From CBDCRK01 sp965220955 (lineage in GTDB: Bacteria > Desulfobacterota > Binatia > Bin18 > CBDCRK01), in assembly GCA_965220955.1 (NCBI GenBank), contig CBDCRK010000030.1, positions 62,001 to 126,000 of the forward strand: a DNA stretch of 64,000 nt. Direction: 5' to 3'. Below the pieces are notes generated by a model that saw only the letters and a list, made by a program, of their open reading frames with translations, was not told where the DNA came from and did not search any database. A program made the position numbers and the translations under genes. Shown here one piece after another: positions 8,486 to 16,737 of the stretch; positions within the stretch are counted from its first letter, which is position 1, and every line of letters starts with the position of its first letter.

Positions 8486-8587
8486 AAAGGCAGTTAAGAA
8501 TTCAGGGTTATAAAGTTAAGAATTGGAGATTATTCATTTTCAACTCTTCATTCTTCACTCTTCACTCTTAAGGCGGACGATAAAGTT
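8486..8587. repeat. AT-rich spacer with direct repeats between rpsH and rplF
   Basis: Genes in this operon are normally packed within ~15 bases, but here 102 bases intervene. The spacer has two copies of AGTTAAGAATT (8492-8502 and 8514-8524) and a pyrimidine run with repeated TTCACTCTTCA units (about 8540-8568). It is more A+T-rich than its flanks and has no ORF. It resembles short dispersed filler repeats rather than a regulatory site. Confidence 0.5.
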
Positions 8588-9130
8588 ATGTCACGGATTG
8601 GCAAGCTGCCGATATCTCTTCCAGAGAAAGTGGTCCTCACTCAGACAGGGGGAGCTTTGAGGGTACGGGGACCTAAGGGAATGCTCGACCTTAAGATTGA
8701 CCCTGTCGTTGGGGTGCAAGTTACTGACGGCAATGTGATTGTACAGCGTTGTGATGACTCCCTTCGTGCTAGAGCAATGCATGGGCTTACCCGTAAGCTT
8801 ATCGCCAACCTGGTGGAAGGGGTGAGTCAAGGTTTGTCTCGGACATTAGAAATTGCCGGGGTAGGCTACCGGGCAGAGGCGAAGGATAATGCCCTCCATC
8901 TAAGCTTAGGCTTTCCTCGCCCCATTGTATTCCAGCTCCCGCCAGGAATTGAGGCACGGGTGGACCGACAGACTGTGATTACCCTAGAAGGAATAGACAA
9001 ACAGCTCCTTGGCGAAACCGCGGCTGCTATCCGTCGATTACGGCCACCTGAGCCGTACAAAGGGAAAGGGATTCGCTATAGTCGGGAAGTCGTTCGCAGA
9101 AAGGCAGGGAAGACTGCCGGGTCACGGTGA
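8588..9130 (+). CDS. rplF: 50S ribosomal protein L6
   Basis: L6 (180 aa) lies near the factor-binding site. It begins MSRIGKLPISLPEKV, contains two tandem L6 repeats and ends with the RRLRPPEPYKGKGIRYS signature. Full length; 7 bases before rplR. Confidence 0.98.
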   Translation: MSRIGKLPISLPEKVVLTQTGGALRVRGPKGMLDLKIDPVVGVQVTDGNVIVQRCDDSLRARAMHGLTRKLIANLVEGVSQGLSRTLEIAGVGYRAEAKDNALHLSLGFPRPIVFQLPPGIEARVDRQTVITLEGIDKQLLGETAAAIRRLRPPEPYKGKGIRYSREVVRRKAGKTAGSR

Positions 9131-9137
9131 GCAAAAT

Positions 9138-9506
9138 ATGGCTTTAGATAATCGACGTGCACAAGGTCGCAGGGTACGGCGGGCTCGCATACGCAGACAG
9201 CTTCGTGGTACAGATGCTCGCCCACGCCTCTGTGTATTCAGAAGTGAGAAGCATATATACGCCCAGATTATCTCCGATGATAGCGGTCAAACTCTGACTG
9301 CTGCCTCCACACTTTCTTCAGAGCTACGGGACATGCTGTCCAAAACGGCAACGTTGGAGGCAGCAAAACAGGTGGGGGTCCTGGTTGCTAGCAAGTCTCA
9401 GGAAAGGGGGATCGCACAGGTGGTCTTTGACCGTAATGGCTTTCCCTATCTCGGTCGCGTGAGAGCACTGGCCGAGGCAGCCCGAGAGGGAGGGCTAAAA
9501 TTCTAG
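9138..9506 (+). CDS. rplR: 50S ribosomal protein L18
   Basis: L18 (122 aa) binds 5S rRNA with L5. RRAQGRRVRRARIRRQLRGT is followed by RPRLCVFRSEKHIYAQIISD, the family core, and the end DRNGFPYLGRVRALAEAARE. ATG 9138 gives the standard length; earlier in-frame starts fall inside rplF. Confidence 0.97.
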   Translation: MALDNRRAQGRRVRRARIRRQLRGTDARPRLCVFRSEKHIYAQIISDDSGQTLTAASTLSSELRDMLSKTATLEAAKQVGVLVASKSQERGIAQVVFDRNGFPYLGRVRALAEAAREGGLKF

Positions 9507-9517
9507 GGGGGTGATTG

Positions 9518-10015
9518 GTGGCCAGTATATCGCTTGAACGAATCAATCCTGAGGGTTTGGAGCTTAAGGAAAAGGTGGTCCACATCAGCCGCGTTAGCAA
9601 GGTGGTTAAGGGAGGAAGACGGTTTAGTTTTAGTGCAGTTGTAGTGGTGGGAGACGAGAATGGACATGTTGGCTTTGGGCTGGGAAAGGCACACGAAGTG
9701 CCTGAGGCCATTCGCAAGGGAATTCAACATGCCAAGAAGTCGCTTATGACGGTTCCACTAATCGAGGAGACTATTCCATATGAAGTAGTGGGTAGATACG
9801 GGGCTGGTAGGGTCCTACTCAAACCTGCTTCCCAAGGTACAGGAATGATCGCCGGTGGCGGAGTGCGGGCCGTGGTAGAACTAGCTGGTATTCGCAACGT
9901 GCTCACCAAGTGTCTCGGCTCTACTAATCCCCATAACGCGGTGCGGGCCTCACTTGAGGCGCTTAAACAGCTCCATCTACCCGATCGTGCTGTGGCACTG
10001 CAAGAAAGGACATAA
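9518..10015 (+). CDS. rpsE: 30S ribosomal protein S5
   Basis: S5 (165 aa) shapes decoding accuracy and mRNA unwinding. The N-terminal dsRNA-binding-like domain has VVHISRVSKVVKGGRRFSFS and GDENGHVGFGLGKAHEVPEA; the C-terminal GTGMIAGGGVRAVVELAGI follows. GTG 9518 is preferred because GGGGGGTGAT (9507-9516) pairs well with the anti-Shine-Dalgarno at normal spacing; TTG 9515 is the alternative. Confidence 0.97.
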   Translation: MASISLERINPEGLELKEKVVHISRVSKVVKGGRRFSFSAVVVVGDENGHVGFGLGKAHEVPEAIRKGIQHAKKSLMTVPLIEETIPYEVVGRYGAGRVLLKPASQGTGMIAGGGVRAVVELAGIRNVLTKCLGSTNPHNAVRASLEALKQLHLPDRAVALQERT

Positions 10016-10035
10016 GAGAAAGGCTAGGATGAAAA

Positions 10036-10236
10036 ATGGTAGGAGGGTCTCTTCGCATTGTGCTTAAGCGCAGCCGTATTGGTTGCACCCGCCGTCAGCG
10101 TGAGACGCTGCGAGGACTGGGGCTTACGCGGCGGGGTAGTACTGTGATCCGCCAGGACTCGCCTGCAGTGCGCGGGATGATTGCCAAGATTCTTCATCTC
10201 ATCGAGGTACAGGAACATGGATCTAGGCCGGCTTAG
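10036..10236 (+). CDS. rpmD: 50S ribosomal protein L30
   Basis: L30 (66 aa) is a small 23S-binding protein. LRIVLKRSRIGCTRRQRETL and the LGLTRRGSTVIRQDSPAVRG stretch match the family. Its end overlaps the rplO start by 20 bases, longer than usual for this pair. Confidence 0.93.
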   Translation: MVGGSLRIVLKRSRIGCTRRQRETLRGLGLTRRGSTVIRQDSPAVRGMIAKILHLIEVQEHGSRPA

Positions 10237-10657
10237 CCCTGCCCCGGGGGCGGTGAAAAAGCAAAAACGCGTAGGACGTGGACCTGGTTCTGGTCATGGG
10301 AAGACTGCAGGTAAAGGGCACAAGGGGAAGCTTTCCCGTTCTGGCGGAAACGTACCGCCAGGATACGAGGGTGGACAGATGCCTCTGACTAGGAGGCTCC
10401 CCAAGCGGGGATTTCGTAACCCCTTTCGCATCGAATATACGGTAGTGAACCTGGCACGTTTGGAGTCCTTTCCTGCTGGGGCCACGGTTGACCTCGGTGC
10501 GCTCCGTGCTGCTGGAATGGTGAAGGGTAGAGTAGGACGAGTCAAGGTGTTGGCCGAAGGAGGGCTGACTAAGCCGCTTGTTGTTAGGGCGCACGCCTTT
10601 AGTCAGCAGGCCAGGGAGAAGATTATGGCTCTTGGCGGTAGCGCTGAGGTGATATAG
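10217..10657 (+). CDS. rplO: 50S ribosomal protein L15
   Basis: L15 (146 aa) is a late-assembly protein. It starts MDLGRLSPAPGAVKKQKRVG and has the glycine-rich arm GRGPGSGHGKTAGKGHKGKL and GYEGGQMPLTRRLPKRGF. ATG 10217 gives the canonical N-terminus and lies in the rpmD coding region. Confidence 0.97.
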   Translation: MDLGRLSPAPGAVKKQKRVGRGPGSGHGKTAGKGHKGKLSRSGGNVPPGYEGGQMPLTRRLPKRGFRNPFRIEYTVVNLARLESFPAGATVDLGALRAAGMVKGRVGRVKVLAEGGLTKPLVVRAHAFSQQAREKIMALGGSAEVI

Positions 10658-10729
10658 TCTAGGATCCAAGCCAAGCGGCAATCTCTAGGCTTACCCTGCA
10701 GCTACGCACCAACAACTGAGATCCGACCT

Positions 10730-12040
10730 ATGTTTTCAGGGTTTCAAAACGTTCCCAAGATTCCCGAACTTCGCCGTCGTCTGCTGTTTACCTTAGCGCT
10801 CTTGGCCGTCTACCGGTTAGGAGTAGCCATCCCCACCCCGGGAATCAATGGTGAGGCCCTATCGGCTTTCTTTGCCCAGGCAAGTAACACTGTCTTTGGT
10901 CTTGTCAATCTGTTCTCTGGTGGAGCCCTAGAGCAATTTTCTATTTTCGCTCTAGGCATCATGCCATATATTAGCGCTTCTATCATCCTACAACTCCTCA
11001 CTGTAGTTGTGCCATATTTAGAGCGCTTGTCAAAAGAGGGGGAACTAGGCCGGCGCAAGATTACCCAATACACGCGCTATGGCACAGTAGGACTTTCCCT
11101 ACTACAGGGGTTGTTTATCAGCATAGGGTTAGAGCGGATCCAGGCTCCAGGGGGCGGGTCAGTGGTATTTGACCCGGGTTGGAGCTTCCGCCTCATGTCT
11201 GTTATTACGCTCACCTCAGGAACTGCATTTATCATGTGGCTGGGAGAACAGATCACTGAGCGTGGCATTGGTAACGGTATCTCGCTCATTATCTTTGCCG
11301 GGATTGTGTCCAGTATTCCTTCGGCTGGGACAGCCACCATGGAGTTTGTGCGCGAAGGGGAACTGAGTGTTTTTGTTCTCCTTTTGCTCATCATGATGAT
11401 GGTGGTGGTGGTGGGAATGATTATTGTAATGGAGCGAGGACAGCGGCGCATCCCAGTGCAATACGCCAAGCGGGTTGTAGGCCGAAAGGTCTATGGTGGA
11501 CGGAGTTCCCATCTGCCATTGAAAATCAACACCTCTGGGGTGATCCCGCCTATTTTTGCTTCTTCAGTGCTCATCTTTCCTGGCACTATTGCTAGCTTCG
11601 CCGAACACCCTTGGGCACAAGCAGCAGCCAACTACCTGTTCCCCGGGGGCTGGGTGTATAATTTTTCCTATGTCACCCTGATTATTTTCTTTTGTTATTT
11701 TTACACAGCAATAGTGTTTAACCCAGTGGATGTGGCCGACAACATGAAGAAGTACGGTGGATTTATTCCGGGTATCCGTCCGGGCCAACGCACCGCCGAG
11801 TATATTGATCGAGTTCTGTCCCGTGTTACCCTGGGGGGGGCTATTTATTTGTCACTGATTTGTGTTCTGCCAAACCTCCTGGTTGGTTGGTTTAACGTTC
11901 CTTTTTTCTTTGGTGGTACAGCACTCCTCATTGTGGTCGGGGTAGCGCTCGACACCGTGTCACAGATTGAGACACATATCCTTATGCGCAACTACGAAGG
12001 ATTTATGAGGCGGGGACGGCTGCGCGGGCGTAGAGGGTAA
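10730..12040 (+). CDS. secY: Protein translocase subunit SecY
   Basis: SecY (436 aa) is the channel of the Sec translocon in the inner membrane. About ten hydrophobic segments are visible. Signature segments are VAIPTPGI near residue 34, ALGIMPYISASIILQLL (plug/TM2 region) and GISLIIFAGIV. The cytosolic loop has RRIPVQYAKRVVGR and the C-tail ends FMRRGRLRGRRG. It follows rplO after 72 bases, as in most spc operons. Confidence 0.98.
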   Translation: MFSGFQNVPKIPELRRRLLFTLALLAVYRLGVAIPTPGINGEALSAFFAQASNTVFGLVNLFSGGALEQFSIFALGIMPYISASIILQLLTVVVPYLERLSKEGELGRRKITQYTRYGTVGLSLLQGLFISIGLERIQAPGGGSVVFDPGWSFRLMSVITLTSGTAFIMWLGEQITERGIGNGISLIIFAGIVSSIPSAGTATMEFVREGELSVFVLLLLIMMMVVVVGMIIVMERGQRRIPVQYAKRVVGRKVYGGRSSHLPLKINTSGVIPPIFASSVLIFPGTIASFAEHPWAQAAANYLFPGGWVYNFSYVTLIIFFCYFYTAIVFNPVDVADNMKKYGGFIPGIRPGQRTAEYIDRVLSRVTLGGAIYLSLICVLPNLLVGWFNVPFFFGGTALLIVVGVALDTVSQIETHILMRNYEGFMRRGRLRGRRG

Positions 12041-12053
12041 GACGGAGGAGGCC

Positions 12054-12719
12054 ATGCGTATTGTTTTGATGGGACCACCAGGTGCGGGCAAGGGCACACA
12101 GGCTAAACGCCTTGAGCAGGCTTATCAAATCCCGCAAATCTCTACCGGTGACATCTTGCGTACAGCAGTGAAGCAAGAGACAGCACTTGGACGGCAGGCC
12201 AAGATCTATATGGACAAAGGCGACCTGGTTCCCGATCAACTGGCCACGGACATAGTGGAAGAGCGGCTGGCAGTAGAAGATTGCCAGCAAGGATTTATCC
12301 TCGATGGATTTCCCCGTACCATTGCTCAGGCAGAGGCGCTTACACAGGGATTAGCCCGGCAGCGGAAGCCTCTCGACATGGTGATAAATGTAGGAGTGCC
12401 GAGGGAAGACCTTATCCGACGCTTAAGTGGACGCTGGGTATGCCGTGAGTGTGGAACCATGTATCATCAAATTTTTAGTCTGCCGATGCGCGAAGGGATG
12501 TGTGATAAGTGCCAAGGACAGATCTATCAGCGTAATGATGACAAGGAAGAGACCGTTGCCGCTCGTCTAGAGGTGTATGCACGTGCCACTGCTCCACTAC
12601 TCGCCTATTATCGGCAAAGCGAGCTTCTGCGTGAGGTAGAAGGGACGGGTAGCCAGGAAGAGGTATTTGCCAGGATAATTTCCTACCTGCAGGAGCGGGT
12701 GGTGAACGAGGATTCATGA
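12054..12719 (+). CDS. adk: Adenylate kinase, zinc-lid type
   Basis: Adenylate kinase (221 aa) interconverts ATP+AMP and 2 ADP in the cytosol. The P-loop GPPGAGKGTQ is at residues 7-16, and the AMP-binding part includes STGDILR and LDGFPRT. The LID carries a Cys4 zinc site, CREC and CDKC, about residues 130-153. It follows secY by 13 bases and overlaps map by 4. Confidence 0.98.
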   Translation: MRIVLMGPPGAGKGTQAKRLEQAYQIPQISTGDILRTAVKQETALGRQAKIYMDKGDLVPDQLATDIVEERLAVEDCQQGFILDGFPRTIAQAEALTQGLARQRKPLDMVINVGVPREDLIRRLSGRWVCRECGTMYHQIFSLPMREGMCDKCQGQIYQRNDDKEETVAARLEVYARATAPLLAYYRQSELLREVEGTGSQEEVFARIISYLQERVVNEDS

Positions 12720-13480
12720 TTTTTCTTAAATCTCCCCAGGAGATCGAAATTATGCGGGCCGCTAACCTGATCGTTGCTGAGATCCTGGCGGAACTACGTA
12801 TGCAGGTTACCTCTGGGATTACCACAGCAGACCTTGATCGTTTGGCTGAAGAGCTTATTGGCAAAAAGGGTGCACAGTCAGCCTTTAAGGGTTATCGCTT
12901 GCGCAATAGTACCCCTTTCCCCGCGACCATCTGCATCTCAATAAATGATGAGGTGGTCCACGGTATTCCTTCCCCGGAGCGTGTTCTGCAGGAGGGAGAT
13001 TTGGTGAGCATGGATTTTGGGGTCATTTATCAGGGTTTCTATGGAGATGCAGCAATTACTATAGGAGTCGGAGAAGTGGATGGCGCGGCGCAGGCACTCA
13101 TGCGAGTGACAGAAGAAGCCCTTCATGCTGGTATTGTGGCAATTCGGGTAGGCGGACGGTTGGGGGATGTATCCGCAGTAATTCAGGAGCGGGCAGAGAG
13201 TGCGGGATTTTCGATAGTACGGGAGTTTGTTGGTCATGGCATTGGACGGCATCTTCACGAGGATCCGCAGGTACCCAATTATGGGTTGCGGGACCGAGGT
13301 ATCCGTCTGCGCGAGGGCATGATACTGGCAATTGAGCCCATGGTGAATATGGGTCGGCCAGAGGTGACGCTCAAAGCAGATGGTTGGACGGCAATGACCC
13401 GGGATGGCGGTCTTTCCGCCCATTTTGAGCATTCTGTGGCCATTACTGAGCATGGTCCGGAAGTACTAAGTTGCCTCTAG
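12716..13480 (+). CDS. map: Methionine aminopeptidase, type I
   Basis: MAP (254 aa) removes initiator methionine from new proteins. Metal ligands are recognisable: D in SMDFGVIYQGFYGDAA, H in FVGHGIGRHLHEDP, E in LAIEPMVNMG and the last E in HFEHSVAITE. It is the short type I form without an N-terminal zinc finger. Four-base overlap with adk. Confidence 0.98.
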   Translation: MIFLKSPQEIEIMRAANLIVAEILAELRMQVTSGITTADLDRLAEELIGKKGAQSAFKGYRLRNSTPFPATICISINDEVVHGIPSPERVLQEGDLVSMDFGVIYQGFYGDAAITIGVGEVDGAAQALMRVTEEALHAGIVAIRVGGRLGDVSAVIQERAESAGFSIVREFVGHGIGRHLHEDPQVPNYGLRDRGIRLREGMILAIEPMVNMGRPEVTLKADGWTAMTRDGGLSAHFEHSVAITEHGPEVLSCL

Positions 13481-13495
13481 GGGAGGAACAGCCTA

Positions 13496-13609
13496 ATGAA
13501 AGTGCGGGCTTCGGTGAAGCCAATTTGTCGTAACTGCAAGATCATACGTCGGCGAAGGGTGGTGTGGATTGTCTGCTCTAACCCTCGGCACAAACAACGC
13601 CAGGGATAA
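13496..13609 (+). CDS. rpmJ: 50S ribosomal protein L36
   Basis: L36 (37 aa) is the smallest 50S protein. It reads MKVRASVKPICRNCKIIRRR and then ends VCSNPRHKQRQG, giving the CxxC...C...H zinc site of the C+ form. GGGGAGGAAC precedes the ATG. It directly follows map, with no infA between them. Confidence 0.97.
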   Translation: MKVRASVKPICRNCKIIRRRRVVWIVCSNPRHKQRQG

Positions 13610-13624
13610 ACTGGGGGGTGTAGT

Positions 13625-14008
13625 ATGGCACGGATTGCAGGTATCGAGCTACCTGGGAACAAGCGAATCGAGATCGCCCTCACCTACATTTATGGCATCG
13701 GTAGAAGCACAGCGTGTAAGATTCTGACTGAGGTTGGGGTGGATATGGGCAAAAAGAGCGATACGCTCACCGATGAAGAGGTAGTGGCGATTCGGAGCCT
13801 CATTGATCAAGGGTACCGGGTGGAGGGAGATCTAAAGCGAGAGATAGCGGCTCACATCAAGCGCTATATGGACATTAGCTGCTACCGTGGGCTGCGTCAT
13901 CGTCGCAATTTACCACTGCGGGGGCAACGCACCCGAACTAATGCCCGTACTCGTAAGGGGCCGCGACGGACCGTAGCTGGGAAGAAAGCGGCGCCAGCGC
14001 GGAGGTAG
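13625..14008 (+). CDS. rpsM: 30S ribosomal protein S13
   Basis: S13 (127 aa) bridges to the 50S subunit and contacts P-site tRNA. MARIAGIELPGNKRIEIALT, the helix-hairpin-helix YIYGIGRSTA and GLRHRRNLPLRGQRTRTNAR are all canonical. The tail ends in a basic KKAAPARR extension. GGGGGGTG precedes the start. Confidence 0.98.
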   Translation: MARIAGIELPGNKRIEIALTYIYGIGRSTACKILTEVGVDMGKKSDTLTDEEVVAIRSLIDQGYRVEGDLKREIAAHIKRYMDISCYRGLRHRRNLPLRGQRTRTNARTRKGPRRTVAGKKAAPARR

Positions 14009-14075
14009 CGTACAAGCTTGTTGTCTAACGTTTTACTTAGACGAAGTTGGCTAGGGACACCGTAGGGAGAAAAGC

Positions 14076-14474
14076 ATGGCTAGACCAGGAGACCGATCTG
14101 CGCCACGTCGGAGAAGGGTGCGCCGGACCGTCCCGGAAGGGATTGTTCATATTCACTCTACTTTCAATAACACTCTTGTAAGCATAACTGATTTGCAGGG
14201 TAACGTAGTGGCGTGGGCGAGTGCTGGAGCGGTTGGATTCAAAGGCTCTCGTAAGAGTACCCCTTTTGCTGCTCAGGTGGCGGCCGAGAGTGCAGCAAGA
14301 AAAGCAATGGAGGCAGGCATGCGCACTGTGCAGGTACGGGTAAAGGGCCCTGGAGCCGGTCGCGAGGCTGCCTTGCGCTCTCTACAAGTAGTAGGATTTG
14401 CTATTAGTCTCATTCGCGATGTTACTCCGATTCCTCATAACGGCTGCCGCCCGCCTAAACGGCGAAGGGTATAA
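14076..14474 (+). CDS. rpsK: 30S ribosomal protein S11
   Basis: S11 (132 aa) forms the 30S platform. It has GIVHIHSTFNNTLVSITDLQ, the GFKGSRKSTPFAAQ block and the C-terminal DVTPIPHNGCRPPKRRRV. A slightly long 67-base gap separates it from rpsM; the ATG has GGGAGAAAAGC upstream. Confidence 0.98.
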   Translation: MARPGDRSAPRRRRVRRTVPEGIVHIHSTFNNTLVSITDLQGNVVAWASAGAVGFKGSRKSTPFAAQVAAESAARKAMEAGMRTVQVRVKGPGAGREAALRSLQVVGFAISLIRDVTPIPHNGCRPPKRRRV

Positions 14475-14518
14475 GTGGGCTATAAACTTTCAGCTGAGTG
14501 TTTCCAAGGAGGATTCCT

Positions 14519-15148
14519 GTGGCACGGTATACCGGACCAGTTTGTCGCCTATGTCGGCGTGAAGGCCTAAAGCTATTTCTTAAGGGGGAGCGGTGCTATA
14601 CGGACAAATGCGCAATCGAGCGGCGTAGCTACTCTCCAGGTCAGCATGCCCAGGCCCGTAGGAAGGTGACCGAGTACAGTGGACAGCTGCGTGAGAAGCA
14701 GAAGCTTAAACGTATATATGGCATGTTGGAACGGCAGTTCCAACGCTCCTTTGCTCGGGCCGAGCGTCAACGGGGTATTACTGGAGAAAGCCTGCTCCTG
14801 CTCTTAGAGCGTCGCTTGGACAATATGGTTTATCGTATGGGGTTCGCCACCTCACGGGCGGAAGCTAGGCAGCTTGTGCGCCATGGTCACTTCCTTGTTA
14901 ATCGTCACAAGGTTAATGTTCCATCATATCTGGTTACCCCAGGAGATGAGGTAGCGGTCAGGGAGAAGAGTAAGCAGATAGCCCGGGTGCAGGAGGCGGC
15001 AGAGTTGGCGCAGCGGCGCGGAGTGCCGGAGTGGTTAGAGGTGAATAAAGAGGAACTTATTGGGCGGGTGCGTGCTCTTCCCAGCCGGGCTGATCTTACC
15101 ATGCCGGTCAATGAGAAATTGGTCGTTGAGCTGTACTCCAAAGTATAG
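14519..15148 (+). CDS. rpsD: 30S ribosomal protein S4, zinc-binding form
   Basis: S4 (209 aa) is an assembly initiator and in some bacteria the alpha-operon repressor. The start is GTG 14519, placed 6 bases after AAGGAGG (14506-14512); it gives ARYTGPVCRLCRREG. Cys residues CRLC and a later CYTDKC form the zinc site. The S4 RNA-binding domain LERRLDNMVYRMGFATSRAE lies at about residues 100-120. Confidence 0.97.
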   Translation: MARYTGPVCRLCRREGLKLFLKGERCYTDKCAIERRSYSPGQHAQARRKVTEYSGQLREKQKLKRIYGMLERQFQRSFARAERQRGITGESLLLLLERRLDNMVYRMGFATSRAEARQLVRHGHFLVNRHKVNVPSYLVTPGDEVAVREKSKQIARVQEAAELAQRRGVPEWLEVNKEELIGRVRALPSRADLTMPVNEKLVVELYSKV

Positions 15149-15203
15149 GCTCGTTGCTTTTTTTCGTACCCGCTGACGATATTTGCCGAAAAGAGGAAGG
15201 TGC

Positions 15204-16229
15204 ATGCAAGATAGTTGGCGTGAACTCATCAAGCCTAAAGAATTGATGGCTGAGGAGCAAACCCTCACTTCTACCTATGGCCGGTTTGTGGGTGAGCCAT
15301 TGGAGCGGGGTTTCGGTACTACCCTGGGTAACGTGTTACGCCGGGTTTCGCTCGCTGCCTTACCTGGGGCAGCCATTACGGCGGTGCGTATTAAGGGAGT
15401 ACTGCACGAGTTCTCCTCCCTTGCCGGGGTTACCGAAGATGTTGCTGAGATTCTTTTAAGTCTTAAAGAGGTGCGGATAAAGCTCCACGGTGGAGCGGTA
15501 GAAACTGCCCGCATTGATGTGAGCGGAGAGCGGGAGGTGACTGCAGCAAACATCGTTTCTGGGCCTCAGGTAGAAATCCTTAATCCTGGCCTACACCTTG
15601 CCAACCTAGGCAAAGGTGCGCACCTGGAGATGGAGCTGGTGATCAAACGAGGTCGGGGATATGTGCCAGCGGAGTGGAACAAATCGGAAGAAGACCCGGT
15701 TGATACTATTCCCCTGGACGCAATTTTCTCACCAATCCGTAAGGTCAACTTCACAGTGACCAATGCCCGAGTAGGACAGCGGACTGACTATGACCGCCTA
15801 TCGCTAGAAGTGTGGACTGATGGGAGCATCCGTCCGGAGGAAGCGGTTGCCTATTCGGCTCGGGTGTTGCAGGACCAGCTTCGTCTCTTTATCCAAGTGG
15901 GAGGGGAGACAGAATGGCAGGCAGAACAAGAGGAAGAAAAACCTGTGCCCCTTGATGCTGATCTCTTCCTTCCCGTAGATAAACTCGATCTCTCTGTGCG
16001 CTCAGCCAATTGTTTACAGAGTGCTGACATTAGGTATGTAGGAGAGTTGGTACAGAAAACCGAGCCGGAGATGCTCAAAACCAAGAACTTTGGCCGTAAG
16101 TCACTCGATGAGATCAAAGAGAAATTGCACACTATGGGGCTGGATCTGGGGATGCACCTGGAAAGCTTTCCGTCGCGAGAGGAAATTGAGCATCAGTGTT
16201 CCCTACAGGAGAGAACAGAATCCGTCTAA
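15204..16229 (+). CDS. rpoA: DNA-directed RNA polymerase subunit alpha
   Basis: The alpha subunit (341 aa) dimerises to nucleate RNA polymerase and its C-terminal domain binds UP elements. The NTD has EPLERGFGTTLGNVLRRV. The CTD, after an acidic linker (EWQAEQEEEKPVPL), shows VRSANCLQSADIRYVGELVQ and RKSLDEIKEKL. ATG 15204 follows AAGAGGAAGG; earlier in-frame MPKRGRC would be non-canonical. Confidence 0.98.
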   Translation: MQDSWRELIKPKELMAEEQTLTSTYGRFVGEPLERGFGTTLGNVLRRVSLAALPGAAITAVRIKGVLHEFSSLAGVTEDVAEILLSLKEVRIKLHGGAVETARIDVSGEREVTAANIVSGPQVEILNPGLHLANLGKGAHLEMELVIKRGRGYVPAEWNKSEEDPVDTIPLDAIFSPIRKVNFTVTNARVGQRTDYDRLSLEVWTDGSIRPEEAVAYSARVLQDQLRLFIQVGGETEWQAEQEEEKPVPLDADLFLPVDKLDLSVRSANCLQSADIRYVGELVQKTEPEMLKTKNFGRKSLDEIKEKLHTMGLDLGMHLESFPSREEIEHQCSLQERTESV

Positions 16230-16239
16230 GAGAGCAACT

Positions 16240-16647
16240 ATGCGGCATTTAAAGGCAGGTCGAAAACTAAACCGTACAAGTGCACACCGCAAGGCATTAA
16301 TGCGTAACCTAGTTAAGGCGCTGATCCAGAGGAGGAGGATCCGTACCACTGAAGCTAAGGCCAAAGAGATGCGCCGGTGGGCCGAGCGGATGGTCACATT
16401 GGGAAAGATTGGGGGTCTACATGCACGTCGGCAGGCGTTTGCGTTTTTAGGAAACCGTCAGCTGGTCAAAGTTCTCTTTGACGAGATTGCTCCCGGTTTT
16501 CAAGAGAGGGCAGGAGGCTATATCCGCGTGTTAAAAGTAGGACCGCGCAGGGGTGATAATGCTCCTATCTCACTGGTCGAATTTACTGCACAAGGTGAGG
16601 CCGAAAGGGAAGGGAGAAAGATAGAGACAGGAACCAGGGCGTTGTAA
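16240..16647 (+). CDS. rplQ: 50S ribosomal protein L17
   Basis: L17 (135 aa) starts MRHLKAGRKLNRTSAHRKAL, then MRNLVKALIQRRRIRTTEAK. It is the last gene of the alpha operon and is followed by a strong stem-loop. Upstream in-frame starts overlap rpoA and are rejected. Confidence 0.98.
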   Translation: MRHLKAGRKLNRTSAHRKALMRNLVKALIQRRRIRTTEAKAKEMRRWAERMVTLGKIGGLHARRQAFAFLGNRQLVKVLFDEIAPGFQERAGGYIRVLKVGPRRGDNAPISLVEFTAQGEAEREGRKIETGTRAL

Positions 16648-16680
16648 AGCCCTGTTCACGGCAGGATAATAAAGGTCAAA

Positions 16681-16717
16681 GGGGGGAGGCTTTTCTGTTT
16701 GGCCTCCCCCCTGCTTT
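16681..16717 (+). terminator. Stem-loop ending the ribosomal supercluster
   Basis: A perfect 10-bp stem, GGGGGGAGGC (16681-16690) with GCCTCCCCCC (16702-16711), closes an 11-base loop. It is followed by TGCTTT rather than a pure T run. It lies 33 bases after the rplQ stop and is a good intrinsic terminator or RNA-stabilising hairpin. Confidence 0.75.
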
Positions 16718-16737
16718 ATGTGGGCTGGAGACGCCCG

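Noticed and set aside
11390..11430. Repeated ATGATG/GGTGGT tract in secY as a possible satellite
   Set aside because: It encodes a normal run of Met/Val in a SecY membrane helix; low complexity reflects codon choice.
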